The notes beneath the pieces are model-generated. The model saw only the letters and a list, made by a program, of their open reading frames with translations. It ran no database searches and was not told the origin of the DNA. This document shows positions 11,001-18,730 of a DNA stretch of 64,000 nt, one piece after another. The DNA is taken from assembly GCA_963665395.2 (NCBI GenBank), contig OY762251.1:3410001-3474000 (forward strand), read 5' to 3'. The first letter of the stretch is position 1; each line of letters opens with the position of its first letter. The stretch comes from Bin87 sp963665395. GTDB taxonomy: Bacteria; Chloroflexota; Dehalococcoidia; Lucifugimonadales; UBA3495. The translations under genes were made by a program, and so were the position numbers.

Positions 11001-11499
11001 CCGGCGGCGTTTGGTCTGTGCCGGTGACTGTAGCGGTCAGGTTATTCCTGATTTCCGTTACCGCTTTTGCCTCTTCAGGGGCGTTGATCTGTTCCAGCAT
11101 GTCGGCGATGTGAAACAGCTGTGTGCGGACGTATTCAGCCCCCAAGTCGGATGTGCCAGGATGCGCCGTCTGGTTCCGGCCGTCGGCAATCAGCCACAGC
11201 GCGTGCGTGATGGTGCTGGCGTTGCCGAAAAAACCGGCGAAGGTGTCGCGCCAGTTGCGCTGTACCAATTGCGGAAAGTCGTTCACGTCGATGCTGGCGG
11301 CGATGTCGCCGCCTTTGCTGCTTAGGTTCCGCTCGAAATTTACGACCTTCCTATCGGGTAGCGAGCGTTTGATTGCTTCCTCGACGGTAGATCCGGGTAC
11401 GCGTCGCAAGTGCCGCACGATGAACGGACGCATGGCGTCGCGGAAGATATTCAGAGCTTCGTCGAGTGCGTCCCGATTGGGACGGCTTACGGTGGTCAT
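8089..11499 (-). CDS. DUF499 (COG1483) AAA+ ATPase with HEPN-like N-terminal domain
   Basis: A 1136-residue protein. The N-terminal 150 residues are helical and contain RNQTAHPG (R108 to H113), resembling the Swt1-type HEPN domain often fused to DUF499 proteins. Walker A is GFGGGKTHSL (269-278) and Walker B is LILMDELVAYA (394-404). The long C-terminal half has a low-complexity hinge near residues 1010-1060, then a basic/acidic tail. The ATG follows AAGGAG by eight bases. DUF499 proteins are predicted ATPases encoded next to DUF1156 methylases. By analogy this one would be the motor or sensor of the cassette. If the HEPN pocket is active, the system would combine an RNase domain with the NYN RNase. 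Confidence 0.87.
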   Translation of the reverse strand: MTTVSRPNRDALDEALNIFRDAMRPFIVRHLRRVPGSTVEEAIKRSLPDRKVVNFERNLSSKGGDIAASIDVNDFPQLVQRNWRDTFAGFFGNASTITHALWLIADGRNQTAHPGTSDLGAEYVRTQLFHIADMLEQINAPEEAKAVTEIRNNLTATVTGTDQTPPVTQTPASEGEPIAAPKRAGGSLKPWREVIPPTRDVAEGAFQQAEFMADLQQVFDGRAEATIYGHPFNFFSQTYITPGLRILMLNTLRRLAGQGGDPVIQTKTGFGGGKTHSLIALLHLVQSYDALLNPPANSEHERTAQNIKEIAEAAGVPPEHGAAAAVAVLDGTYLASSDAGVTESGDPLNTLWAVMAYQLGGQAAYDIIGNAARQGTAPGGAQLDQLLEHVGPCLILMDELVAYARNATDEQRDRIYTFMQALTQSARRSSTTALVVTLPESSLETGGPTGAEALARLENILGRAEAVWEPLAVNEAFEVVRRRLFGQIADTAERDRTCESFVSMYGNSRREYPAQAGEQRYLERMKACYPIHPEVFDRLYSDWSSIQRFQKTRGVLRMMSTCVSRLYRDQSASPLIMPGDLPLGDPQLASEFDQLLPGHWGPVISEIDSDSGRTDQIDGTSQRFQEVGGAARRVARSIFLGSATSGATRGLDRRSLHLATVRPNEGVPRYNEALDRMVGDLYYLYHADDRYYFHAEENLNKVASDRKDALDPALVDEKIIAELKGAVGRRSDAIVCPPDSASVPDTDAVRLVVLSPGQSLSNRASEPDDAGPAALELLRQRGDAPRVNRNTLLFLAARKDEMRVLRDATRTWMAWHSINSGDEDSGFQAITNLTGERRRQVNVSLRAADTARRNALVRAYRWAMAPYQPDPQQADAYTMNSWQTTAAAQDNPGDIINSALDIFRKEEALLDEVTPSALEGMLQRYFWDNHDHIAVKDLWDTLTRSVYLFRLPNRTVLEQSVIAGVAEGKFGYADRHDGSEYQGALRFREPMADATLPLTGLLLNPVMAELEQEKRRQDTPVQEPTETDSTTDGGYTVAPRPDESDDGIAPQATYTTRPRHVVAHKTIESDVAMYDFNQLRDEIIRNLRNDGGDVTVEVIIRAAKDDGFSESITRAVRENSAQLQLNFTESDYAPEP

Positions 11500-11994
11500 T
11501 ACTATTCGCTCCTTGGCCTGCGCCTTTGCCGCTCGGGGGGCTGATTACCACGCCGGCTATTGTATCGCGGACTGGACTTTACCGTCGCTATCGCGTTGGC
11601 GTTTGGGCAGCCCGCTTTGTAGTACGCCGTGTAGGTGTAGCTCGCGCTGCTGGTCAAGCGAGTGAGCTCTGCATTCGGAGTATGACCGAACTACCATTCG
11701 CAGTAGCGGACGCAAGTCCCAGCCGCGAATGACGCCGGTGGCACTTTCGTCGGAGTGGGCGTAAAGGTGGCGCCAGCGACACCGGAACGTCGCTTGGCTG
11801 GACTTTGCGCTTTTTTGGGAGCTATGACCGAAGGTGATTGAGAATGCAAGGTAGGGGCGCCCGGGTATTCCTAAATGTCTGCGGTAACTGCTGATAGTGA
11901 AAAAGCTTCTGGCATCTGCCACGTACAGGTGGAACGCAAGGTGTGTGCTTGATGCGGTTTGTCGAGCTGGTACGCGGTATAAGATAAATAACTG
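11500..11994. other. Gap upstream of the DUF499 gene
   Basis: No convincing gene is seen on either strand. The minus-strand promoter of the DUF499 operon should lie in its left part, but I see no clear -35/-10 pair. The overlapping small frames here have poor codon use. Confidence 0.4.
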
Positions 11995-12025
11995 CGCCCG
12001 CTGGTAATTGCCAGCGGGCGTTTTT
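11995..12025 (+). terminator. Strong intrinsic terminator hairpin (plus orientation)
   Basis: CGCCCGCTGG, a six-base loop and CCAGCGGGCG form a perfect 10-bp stem followed by TTTTT on the plus strand. No plus-strand gene was found upstream. It also lies 18 bases beyond the stop of the 30-residue membrane peptide on the minus strand, where the following bases are only mildly T-rich. Confidence 0.7.
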
Positions 12026-12042
12026 CAGGGACAGTTGTGGAT

Positions 12043-12135
12043 TCAAGTCGACAGAACCAAGCCGACCAGCACGCTGACTACGCCACTCCAAGTTGTTGCG
12101 AGGATTGGTTTTGTTAGCGGCGTCAGTCGTCTCAT
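12043..12135 (-). CDS. 30-residue single-span membrane peptide
   Basis: The ORF reads MRRLTPLTKPIL followed by a hydrophobic stretch ending in VSVLVGLVLS. A very good ribosome binding site, AAGGAGA, lies eight bases before the ATG. The positive N-terminus and one hydrophobic helix are what a small membrane toxin or holin-like peptide would show, but no family is recognised. A hairpin follows its stop. The position between a defence cassette and a CBASS operon makes it worth keeping. Confidence 0.5.
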   Translation of the reverse strand: MRRLTPLTKPILATTWSGVVSVLVGLVLST

Positions 12136-12355
12136 ATAGGCGCTCTCCTTTTTCGTTCCCGGGGTTTCGCCGAGTTTCCGGATTATCCACTTTGTTGGGG
12201 TCGTTAAGACCTTTCGTAAGATGGCCGTTGAAATTGGAGGAACGCAGCCAGCGACAACTACGCCGACTATGGCTCTGCCGAGCTCCGGTTCTGCCGAATT
12301 GAATCCGCAACAGCCCCTAGGGTATCAAAAGATACCACTTTGTCAATGATTGGAC

Positions 12356-12913
12356 TCAACCTCGCGGAACGATTTGGGTTGATTTCCGAATCACTACCGC
12401 GACGGTCTCTACGTACTGCATCGAAAGTTGGACCATTCCGTCCAGCAACCGCTGGTCGTATTCGTCCAAATCTCTACGGTCTGACAGGTAGAACATCGCG
12501 TCGTGTACCCGATGGATTTCAGCGATGCCTTCAATCACTGCTAACGCTGCCTCTTTGCGCGGGGCAAGTTCGTCGGTGTCGCCGAGACAGACGGACCGCA
12601 GGCGACGGTCAAGGCGTTCCCGTTGCGCATCTGAAAGTCTTTCCAGCATAGACCAGTACCGAGATTCCGGATGGTATTGCGGGTAAACGCCGACCTCCGG
12701 CAGGCTCCTTCCGGCCTCAATCAGTTTGTCCGCGAAGAGCAGGCTGTCGTACGCCAGATCCGTGAACGAATCGGCAAGGAGCCGTCTGCTGTCGTCGTCC
12801 GCGAGATCCACGAGTGCCTCCGTGAGTTTATACACTTCCGTGGCGCGGGCGTGGACCGTCATCATCAGATTTACCAATCGCTCTGATTGTTTTCGGGCTT
12901 CTTGCGCGCTCAT
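12356..12913 (-). CDS. Hypothetical helical protein, 185 aa
   Basis: The protein is not recognised. The sequence is almost entirely amphipathic helix, rich in Leu, Arg, Glu and Asp (for example LVDLADDDSRRLL and LSDAQRERLDRRL), with no signal peptide or membrane segment. The ATG follows AAAGGAGA by eight bases, and the start overlaps the stop of a preceding short frame as ATGA. It may be cytoplasmic and oligomeric. Its neighbours on the same strand are another unknown helical protein (13402-13893) and the membrane peptide. Confidence 0.65.
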   Translation of the reverse strand: MSAQEARKQSERLVNLMMTVHARATEVYKLTEALVDLADDDSRRLLADSFTDLAYDSLLFADKLIEAGRSLPEVGVYPQYHPESRYWSMLERLSDAQRERLDRRLRSVCLGDTDELAPRKEAALAVIEGIAEIHRVHDAMFYLSDRRDLDEYDQRLLDGMVQLSMQYVETVAVVIRKSTQIVPRG

Positions 12914-13059
12914 GGCGTGGTCTCCTTTTGCTGGAGGTACGCCATCTTGTTGCGCGGCCAGTCAGCCGGCGGAGGATTGCTCCCGTGCGTGAGCGTTATC
13001 ACGTACTGGGCGGATCGACAGTCCGGATTGCGGTGAAGTGGCGCATAGTTTCGCAGAGA
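12910..13059 (-). CDS. Short ORF or gene remnant overlapping the next start
   Basis: About 49 codons are open after a TAA and end in a TGA that overlaps the ATG at 12913 (ATGA). The deduced sequence (HRNPDCRSAQYVITLTHGSN and on) looks coding in composition, but no good start codon exists except an ATG giving only 11 residues (MAYLQQKETTP). It may be the 3' end of a truncated gene, or a leader peptide coupled to the 185-residue protein. Confidence 0.3.
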   Translation of the reverse strand, partial: SLRNYAPLHRNPDCRSAQYVITLTHGSNPPPADWPRNKMAYLQQKETTP

Positions 13060-13401
13060 TTACGCCTTTGCGTTCGGAAAGGCATTGACCTGCTGATGCA
13101 GGTTTGGGTGGGTTTGCAGCGTTGGGTTGCGTGCTGCCAACATAGGCAACCCTACCCGTCTACGACTAACGACCAATCGGGCGAAAGCCCGGATTAGGCG
13201 GCACTACTTGGCCGTGGCCGCCGGAAGGGAGTGGCTGGGTACCCAGTCGCGCCAAGTCGGGCCCGACTAGATTCTCACCCAATCTGTTGTGCAGATCCAA
13301 ACCAATACCTTACCTGCGGGCACTCATCAGCCCTTTCCACGTCGGCTAAACTCTTCGCCCAGCCTGACCTGTGATCAGGACGTTACCGTCTGCTTCCCTC
13401 G
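13060..13401. other. Gap with short palindromes
   Basis: No gene is seen. It contains the perfect 14-bp palindrome AGTCGGGCCCGACT near 13254-13267 and TGGGTACCCA just before it. The spacing does not fit a tRNA or a terminator. Confidence 0.35.
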
Positions 13402-13893
13402 TTACCCATACCCATCGTCGGTCTCACCAGACGCACTGCATCCCATCGATGGATTTGGGGTTAATCTCTGGATGTCACTTGCCACTTTTTTGCTGAGGTT
13501 CATCAGAGCTTCCGCGTTTTCCTGAAGTTCGACCAACTCGGTGCAGATGGTTACACTGACCAAGACTTCGTCCAAGTCTATCGGCCAATCCTTCTTCGGC
13601 AGATACCACTCCGTACGATTGTTGGAATCATCAGACAACCTTTTTATGTGCTCAACTTTGTCGATAACTGACTGTTTGTTTTCGTTTGAGCACGTTTCTT
13701 GCAGCCGTGTTAGCGCATCGGCGAGTTCCGCTGTTACGCCTGCTTGGTGGTGGTTCCTGTTGTCAGATAGTGCCGACTCTAGCGAACTCAGTTTCTCCTT
13801 CGCCACGGCAACCCTCTGGTCAAAACTGTCGCTGATTGTGTTTCTCAGATTTTGCACGTGATTCTCGACCGTTTCAACATCAATGGTAGACAT
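13402..13893 (-). CDS. Hypothetical coiled-coil protein, 163 aa
   Basis: The protein is not recognised. The N-terminal half is a likely coiled coil (VENHVQNLRNTISDSFDQRV and on to about residue 85). The second half contains a WYLPKKDWPIDLDEV segment and more helix. There is no signal peptide. The ATG is preceded by AAGGAGG with ideal spacing. It is the last clear gene before the CBASS operon on the same strand, separated from cap2 by 450 bases, so it may be an independent unit. Confidence 0.6.
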   Translation of the reverse strand: MSTIDVETVENHVQNLRNTISDSFDQRVAVAKEKLSSLESALSDNRNHHQAGVTAELADALTRLQETCSNENKQSVIDKVEHIKRLSDDSNNRTEWYLPKKDWPIDLDEVLVSVTICTELVELQENAEALMNLSKKVASDIQRLTPNPSMGCSASGETDDGYG

Positions 13894-14342
13894 CTGATCC
13901 TCCTTCCGCTTGGGCTCTTGGCTCCCTCCAATGCGCTAGAGGTATACCAGGTGCTCTGTTTCGCTTGGCTTCGATTTCTTCGTCAGTATGTCGGTCACCC
14001 CGTTTATCGGTGGCGACCAGCGTCGCTCGCATTATGCCAGCGGTGGATGCGCCAGCGCTACGGGCGGATGTCATCAGTTGAGCGTGGGTTCTCTCGCCGA
14101 GTGCATTCCGTCATTCCCGTCGGCCGTTGCCCAGGTTGTCGTGCAGCCACCCACTCGCTGCGCTTGTTCCAGCGTCAGGGCAGGCAGGCCCCGCCGGTCC
14201 GCCTCGGGCGGATGCTGGCCTTCGGGCTGGCTCGGGCGCCGGCTGATGCTGCCGTTGGCGGCGCTCGCCGGCTGGTGCGCCGGCGGGTAGCGGCAATCGG
14301 GCACGCCCCTACTGCGCCGGCGTGGTGAACGCGCCGAGTATA
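13894..14342. other. Gap after cap2; no cap3 gene
   Basis: This is where a cap3 (JAB peptidase, about 150-170 aa) would be expected. I read all frames and found no HxH...D JAB motif. A minus-strand frame from 14032 to 13880 (starting MRATLVATDKRG) is weakly coding-like and overlaps the next start, but has no recognised domain. The REP-like 32-mer at 14030-14061 lies here. Confidence 0.5.
14030..14061. repeat. REP-like 32-mer, copy 1
   Basis: It begins CATTATGCCAGCGG and ends AGCGCTAC. It matches 30535-30566 at 29 of 32 positions. The centre can fold as a short hairpin (GCG...CGC). It is intergenic in both places. Confidence 0.55.
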
Positions 14343-15887
14343 TCAGCCCAGTCGCCCGACCCGATCAAAAGGCGCGTCGCAGAGCTTGCGGTAGACGTCG
14401 ATCACTTCGTCGTTGAACTCAAACCGACTGGTCAGCGCATCCAGCGTAACCTGGGCAATCAGGGAAGCGCACGCCGTTACCGACGCCGGAGGCGCATTGT
14501 TGACGGGAGCCGAGCAACCCAATGCGGGCATTGCGAAGTCGTCGTCTCGATCACCGCCGGGGATAGTTGGGTATTGAGCGCCTTCCTCCCGGAGGTGGAT
14601 TGGACCGTCCTCTGCCAACACCTGACGCTGCACCCGTGCCACGCTGCCCCCACGGTAAAGCGCGCCGGACACCAGCGGCTTATCCAATTCCTGCGCCACC
14701 ATCGCCAACGCGGGCACGAAGGCGTCATTGCCCGTGGCGTCGATCACAATATCCGCATTCAGGATGAGTTCGCGTATCCTGCCGGGAGCTATCGGAGTTT
14801 CCGGAAACCCGCCAACTTCGGTCCAGGGCGCGTGCTTCCGGATCGCGTGATGGACCGCTTGCAACTTGGAGACACCCACCAGGTCGTAACCCGCGACGTG
14901 TCTAACCACGTTCTCGGGCAAGAGCACATCGCCGTCCACGATGTCCAGGTGGCCGAGTCCACTTTGCGCAAGCGTGGTGCCGACGTGCCCGCCGAGGGCG
15001 CCCGCTCCGAACAGAGTGACCCTGGCACCCCGTAACACAGATGCATCCCGGCCGGCGCGCAAAATCAGGCTCTCTTCGTCGGTTGGCCCTGGGTGCAACG
15101 CTATCGCATCAATCTCGTCATTCATTCCTTCACACACCATCACCAAGACATCGGGCCGCCCGTCGCGTTCCCAACAGAGCAGGATCAGGTCGACTCCCCC
15201 GCTAGCAACGAATGGTTCAGGCTTGCGGCGACCGTCCAAATCTCGCTGCAATCCTCTCCTCTGCGTTCTTGACAGACACCGAAAGACTTCGGAGAACTGC
15301 CGCGGCGGGGAATTGTCCAATTCTCCCGTATGAAACCAGAGGCCTCGCAACCAGTGACCTTCACCCAGGCGCCTGGGGTGGATTTCAAGCCGTGGCGGAT
15401 CCGCCCTCACCATGCCATAGAATTCGCCCCGTACACCGCTGCGGACACCGAGTTCAGAAAGATCGAAGGTCGCGACGTTGGGGAACTTCTTCCTGAAATT
15501 CAGATAGGCGTCGCCCGCCAGGTCGTCGCCCGCCCACCCGCGCTTTGCATTTTCGCACCATTCGTCAACCCGCGCGAAGAATCGCTCGACGGTCTCCCAA
15601 TCGCGGCTGGGATCACCATCCTGCCAGAGGCATACGAACCCGTCGGGCGTCGAGTGGTTGGTATCCAGGCCGTCGACCAGGAGGGCGGGAGACTGGAACG
15701 GCCACCCGGGACGGATTACGACGTCCATGGTGGCCGCATCGGTCAATCCCGAGAAAGACGGATGGATGGGCCCCCTCCAACCTGACAATCCGGCAACGGC
15801 GACCGGTTCAAAGCCGGCCGCCGCCAGGTCATGCTCGAATGTTCCAAGGGACTCCGTGTCAAAATGGTCGCCAGTCATAGTCCTCAC
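14343..15887 (-). CDS. cap2: CBASS Cap2: E2-E1 ubiquitin-transfer-like fusion
   Basis: A 514-residue protein with the two-domain layout of type II CBASS Cap2. The N-terminal E2-like domain has its likely catalytic cysteine at C86 (DGFVCLW). The C-terminal ThiF/E1-like adenylation domain has GAGALGG at 294-300, VDGD at 317-320, and a likely E1 cysteine at C458 (LGCSAPVNNAP). Known Cap2 proteins join the C-terminus of the operon's CD-NTase to cellular targets and thereby prime it. The GTG start overlaps the CD-NTase stop by four bases; an ATG three codons later is an alternative. The operon has no visible cap3 deconjugase, which normally accompanies cap2. Confidence 0.92.
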   Translation of the reverse strand: MRTMTGDHFDTESLGTFEHDLAAAGFEPVAVAGLSGWRGPIHPSFSGLTDAATMDVVIRPGWPFQSPALLVDGLDTNHSTPDGFVCLWQDGDPSRDWETVERFFARVDEWCENAKRGWAGDDLAGDAYLNFRKKFPNVATFDLSELGVRSGVRGEFYGMVRADPPRLEIHPRRLGEGHWLRGLWFHTGELDNSPPRQFSEVFRCLSRTQRRGLQRDLDGRRKPEPFVASGGVDLILLCWERDGRPDVLVMVCEGMNDEIDAIALHPGPTDEESLILRAGRDASVLRGARVTLFGAGALGGHVGTTLAQSGLGHLDIVDGDVLLPENVVRHVAGYDLVGVSKLQAVHHAIRKHAPWTEVGGFPETPIAPGRIRELILNADIVIDATGNDAFVPALAMVAQELDKPLVSGALYRGGSVARVQRQVLAEDGPIHLREEGAQYPTIPGGDRDDDFAMPALGCSAPVNNAPPASVTACASLIAQVTLDALTSRFEFNDEVIDVYRKLCDAPFDRVGRLG

Positions 15888-16885
15888 CCGAAGCGGCGAG
15901 CTTCGTTCGACCGCTGGACCGCCCGTGGGGTCGTAGCAGCGGTGGCCGCGCCGCCAACAGCGCTTTGACCAGACGCCCCACCGCCACCGGAGGTCGAGGA
16001 CTTCCCATATTGTTCCCCGAACAGGCCCTGCCAGAGTTTAATGGCCTTCGCAGCCGACGGCTCGGCTTTCGCCTGCTTCGCCGTCTGCGCGTACGACTGA
16101 ACCCGGTTCCTGAAGTTGGCGTACCGTCGTTGATCCCAATGCCGGTTGAAGTCCTCCGTCGCCAGCACCGGATTCCTGATCTTGGGCATATTGGGGTGCT
16201 CTTGCAGGTAGTTGTTAATCCGCGAGAGAACGGTCTCCAGCGTGTCGGCCACCGTGCTCACCGCGACAGTCCCCTTGTCAGTCTCGCTGATCATGTAACC
16301 GGCCAGGGTGGTCAATAGGATCGACTTGGCGGTGAAGCTGTTTTTGTGGTCCCGCAGGTACTTCAGCAGCCTGACCACTTTCCTCAGATTGCCGCCGGTG
16401 ATGCGGTCCTTCTCATTGAACCACTCCCGGTAGCCGTTACCGTCCGTCTCCTCGAACTTGTTGTCGTGCCGGTTGCAGACGTAGTGCCTGCCTTTGATGG
16501 TCACCCGCGGCACCACATCCAGGTGAAAGTCGCCGGCGTAATCGACGGTTACGCACCTGGTCTTGAGCCGGCGCTTGTCGGCATAGGTCTGGTTGTTGCC
16601 CAAGGTTCGATTGACCTCGAGGACGTAGTCCTTGGGCTCCCACTTGGGGTTAGGGTTCATCACGATCTGGATGTCGGCGTCGTACTCGTCGTTTTCGTCC
16701 ACGGGTTTGATGAGCGTACCCAGAGCGTAGGAACCCTGCCTCTCCATCGTCTGGTAGCCGGTGAGGTTATCCTTGAGGTAGCCGGTCACCCCGCCCACCC
16801 CGGTATCCAACCGGTCCAGCCGGCTCTTGTTCAGGTCCACCTCATCCCTGAGGAACTGGGCGAACTCCTGGTTGTTCTTAGCCAA
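15884..16885 (-). CDS. CBASS cyclic-oligonucleotide synthase (CD-NTase, SMODS)
   Basis: A 333-residue protein. The nucleotidyltransferase core is clear: GS at 51-52 (RQGSYALGT), metal-binding D69 and D71 (EYDADIQIV), and D123 (FHLDVVP). It should make a cyclic di- or trinucleotide after phage infection to activate the neighbouring phospholipase. The last 40 residues are a flexible Gly/Ser/Ala tail ending EARRFG. A C-terminal glycine is what Cap2 needs to conjugate the enzyme. The TTG start follows AAGGAG by eight bases. The gene sits 18 bases after capV and overlaps cap2. The clade (CdnA to CdnH) cannot be assigned by eye. Confidence 0.92.
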   Translation of the reverse strand: MAKNNQEFAQFLRDEVDLNKSRLDRLDTGVGGVTGYLKDNLTGYQTMERQGSYALGTLIKPVDENDEYDADIQIVMNPNPKWEPKDYVLEVNRTLGNNQTYADKRRLKTRCVTVDYAGDFHLDVVPRVTIKGRHYVCNRHDNKFEETDGNGYREWFNEKDRITGGNLRKVVRLLKYLRDHKNSFTAKSILLTTLAGYMISETDKGTVAVSTVADTLETVLSRINNYLQEHPNMPKIRNPVLATEDFNRHWDQRRYANFRNRVQSYAQTAKQAKAEPSAAKAIKLWQGLFGEQYGKSSTSGGGGASGQSAVGGAATAATTPRAVQRSNEARRFG

Positions 16886-16903
16886 TGTCGTTGCTCCTTA
16901 AAG

Positions 16904-17935
16904 TTATGCCAGCGCCGCGAACGGCGCCGAAGTGTGCGTGAAAAACGTTTCCGAAATCCGGTCAGCGTGCTGCTTGGCGACGGCCAGGGCTTCCTCCGGC
17001 AGCAGCCGTCTTGCCTTCGCCCAATCATCCAGGTCCACGGTCACCGCTCCTTCGGGCCGGTCCAGCCGGGTGACCCTATCACGGCCAATCAGTAGACCGG
17101 CTTGGTTGACCGCAGTGAGCGACTGGTAGTGCATGGCCACGTAGATGATCTCGCGCCATTGAAACTGACCGGCGCCGGCCGCCTGTTTGCGGTTGATCTC
17201 AAAACCGTCCTGCCCGCATCCGATGCTCAGGATAGCTATGTTCTCCCGTTGCACTGTGAAGCAAGTCAAGGCTTCCACCAGAGCCATCATGGTGGGATTG
17301 TTGGCCCAGATTCCCCCGTCCAGCAGTATGTACCCATCCTGGACCACTGGCTTGAGATAGGTGGGGGCCGCCGACGTCGCCGCTGCCACCTCGGCCATGG
17401 GTTTGTCGCCGTCCAGAAAATACCCCGGATGGTGGGGCGTCTTGTACACCGCGGGGTCGCCGTGCCTGGCCTCGGTTGCCGGTATCAGCAGCCGGTATCT
17501 GGATTCCCGGAGGGTCTTAGCTCCCAGGGTCTGCGAGAGCAGCCCATCGAGGGCGTCGCGGTCGTAGCGATTGCGCGACAGCCTTCGGAACAGCCTCCGT
17601 CCCTTCAGCCGTTGCCTTGGCGGAAACACGCGGTGGCCCTCGTTGACGTACAGGTCCAGCAGGGAGCGTGCCGTCAGTCCGGCGCCCAGCCCGAGCGCTA
17701 TGATCCCCCCGGTGGACGTGCCGGCGATCAGGTCAAAGTAATCCCCGACAGGCTGACCATCCAGACAGTTTTCTTCCAGGTAGGCCAGGATGCCCGCCGG
17801 GAATATCCCCTTGATGCCGCCGCCGTCCAGCGACAGGATCCTGAACGTGGCTTCGTCGGGCCACGGCAAGGGTTGGCGGCGCGCTTGCAGGATCGTGTCC
17901 GAACGGCGGGTTGGTTTTTTGCCCTCGGCGCTCAT
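16904..17935 (-). CDS. capV: CBASS effector CapV, patatin-like phospholipase
   Basis: A 343-residue protein with all patatin landmarks: oxyanion loop LDGGGIKG (36-43), nucleophile serine in GTSTGG (S74), and catalytic Asp in LLDGGIWANN (D206). CapV enzymes are switched on by the cyclic nucleotide from the partner CD-NTase and degrade membrane phospholipids, killing the infected cell. The first 30 residues are basic and probably disordered. The gene starts 75 bases after capP, and the gap contains direct repeats that may be an operator. Confidence 0.93.
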   Translation of the reverse strand: MSAEGKKPTRRSDTILQARRQPLPWPDEATFRILSLDGGGIKGIFPAGILAYLEENCLDGQPVGDYFDLIAGTSTGGIIALGLGAGLTARSLLDLYVNEGHRVFPPRQRLKGRRLFRRLSRNRYDRDALDGLLSQTLGAKTLRESRYRLLIPATEARHGDPAVYKTPHHPGYFLDGDKPMAEVAAATSAAPTYLKPVVQDGYILLDGGIWANNPTMMALVEALTCFTVQRENIAILSIGCGQDGFEINRKQAAGAGQFQWREIIYVAMHYQSLTAVNQAGLLIGRDRVTRLDRPEGAVTVDLDDWAKARRLLPEEALAVAKQHADRISETFFTHTSAPFAALA

Positions 17936-17941
17936 GGCGTT

Positions 17942-17968
17942 GACACGCTAATCAGCGGATACGCTAAT
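17942..17968 (-). promoter_or_regulatory. Direct repeats before capV, candidate CapH operator
   Basis: On the plus strand GACACGCTAAT, five bases, then GATACGCTAAT form two 11-bp repeats differing at one position, 16 bp apart. The near-palindrome GGTATCATACC lies next to them (17972-17982). They end six bases before the capV start. A repressor bound here would block the CBASS core genes but not capH/capP. Binding by CapH is an inference. Confidence 0.45.
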
Positions 17969-18010
17969 TAAGGTATCATACCACGCGGAAAATGCAACCC
18001 CTTATCATTA

Positions 18011-18730
18011 TCACAATCCCAGTGGACGCGCCTCGGGCCGGGCCGCCAAGTAGCCCAACTGGGTCAACCTCACCCTGGCCGCCTCCTGTGAGACTTCAAA
18101 CTGCCCCGCTACCCTGCCAATCAGGTCCGTTCCTTTGAACGAACCGGTTGGGACTGCTCCAAAGGTACTCCACTCATCAAAGGCCGCTTGGACCAGCCGC
18201 GTAATCGGCGCAATCGGCATCAGTACGGCTCCCGACGCGTAGCCGGCTTGCCACTCCATCCAATCACCGGCATATCCCCCGATGTCTCCCGGCCTTTTGC
18301 ATCTCGGCCCCGACGCATCCCCTTCATCCGCGAACAGCCTCGGCTGGTCAAATGGCCACAGCTTCGCGTGCAACTTCACGTGGGCGAATTCGTGGGTGAG
18401 GGTCGTTCTCAGCCGATGTTCCCGGTAACCGGAATCCGCCAACTCCTGAGCGATCTTTACCACGGGCTTCCGATCCGGGTAAAACAGGGTCAATCCCTGC
18501 ACCTCTTCGCCTTCATCGCCCTCCGAACTCAAATCGGCGTACTGGTCCAAGTCCGACGTATCGCACTCAACCATAACGGTGAGGTCCTCGGTGGACACCG
18601 GGAATTCAGCCTCGCCATACCTCTCAAGCAAAAAGCCGACGATCCACTCTTCGCTCAGCCGATCCAGATCTTCCTGGGGATAGTACGGACGCTCCGGGAA
18701 CCGCCCGGTCGGGTCCTTCATCCATCTCAT
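18011..18730 (-). CDS. capP: CapP-like ImmA/IrrE zinc peptidase
   Basis: A 239-residue protein with the HEFAH zinc motif at 113-117, followed by the helical C-terminal domain usual for ImmA/IrrE peptidases (the ...EVSQEAARVRLTQLGYL segment). In CBASS operons such peptidases (CapP) cleave the partner repressor CapH when DNA damage is sensed, releasing transcription. The ATG overlaps the capH stop (ATGA). It ends 75 bases before capV on the same strand. An acidic insertion near residues 60-80 may be a surface loop. Confidence 0.85.
   Translation of the reverse strand: MRWMKDPTGRFPERPYYPQEDLDRLSEEWIVGFLLERYGEAEFPVSTEDLTVMVECDTSDLDQYADLSSEGDEGEEVQGLTLFYPDRKPVVKIAQELADSGYREHRLRTTLTHEFAHVKLHAKLWPFDQPRLFADEGDASGPRCKRPGDIGGYAGDWMEWQAGYASGAVLMPIAPITRLVQAAFDEWSTFGAVPTGSFKGTDLIGRVAGQFEVSQEAARVRLTQLGYLAARPEARPLGL

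Noticed and set aside
13180..13290. tRNA-like folding near the palindromes
   Set aside because: No cloverleaf with correct arm lengths or T-loop could be drawn.
14074..14304. Possible cap3 after cap2
   Set aside because: No JAB HxH-D motif; composition is low-complexity; too short for Cap3.
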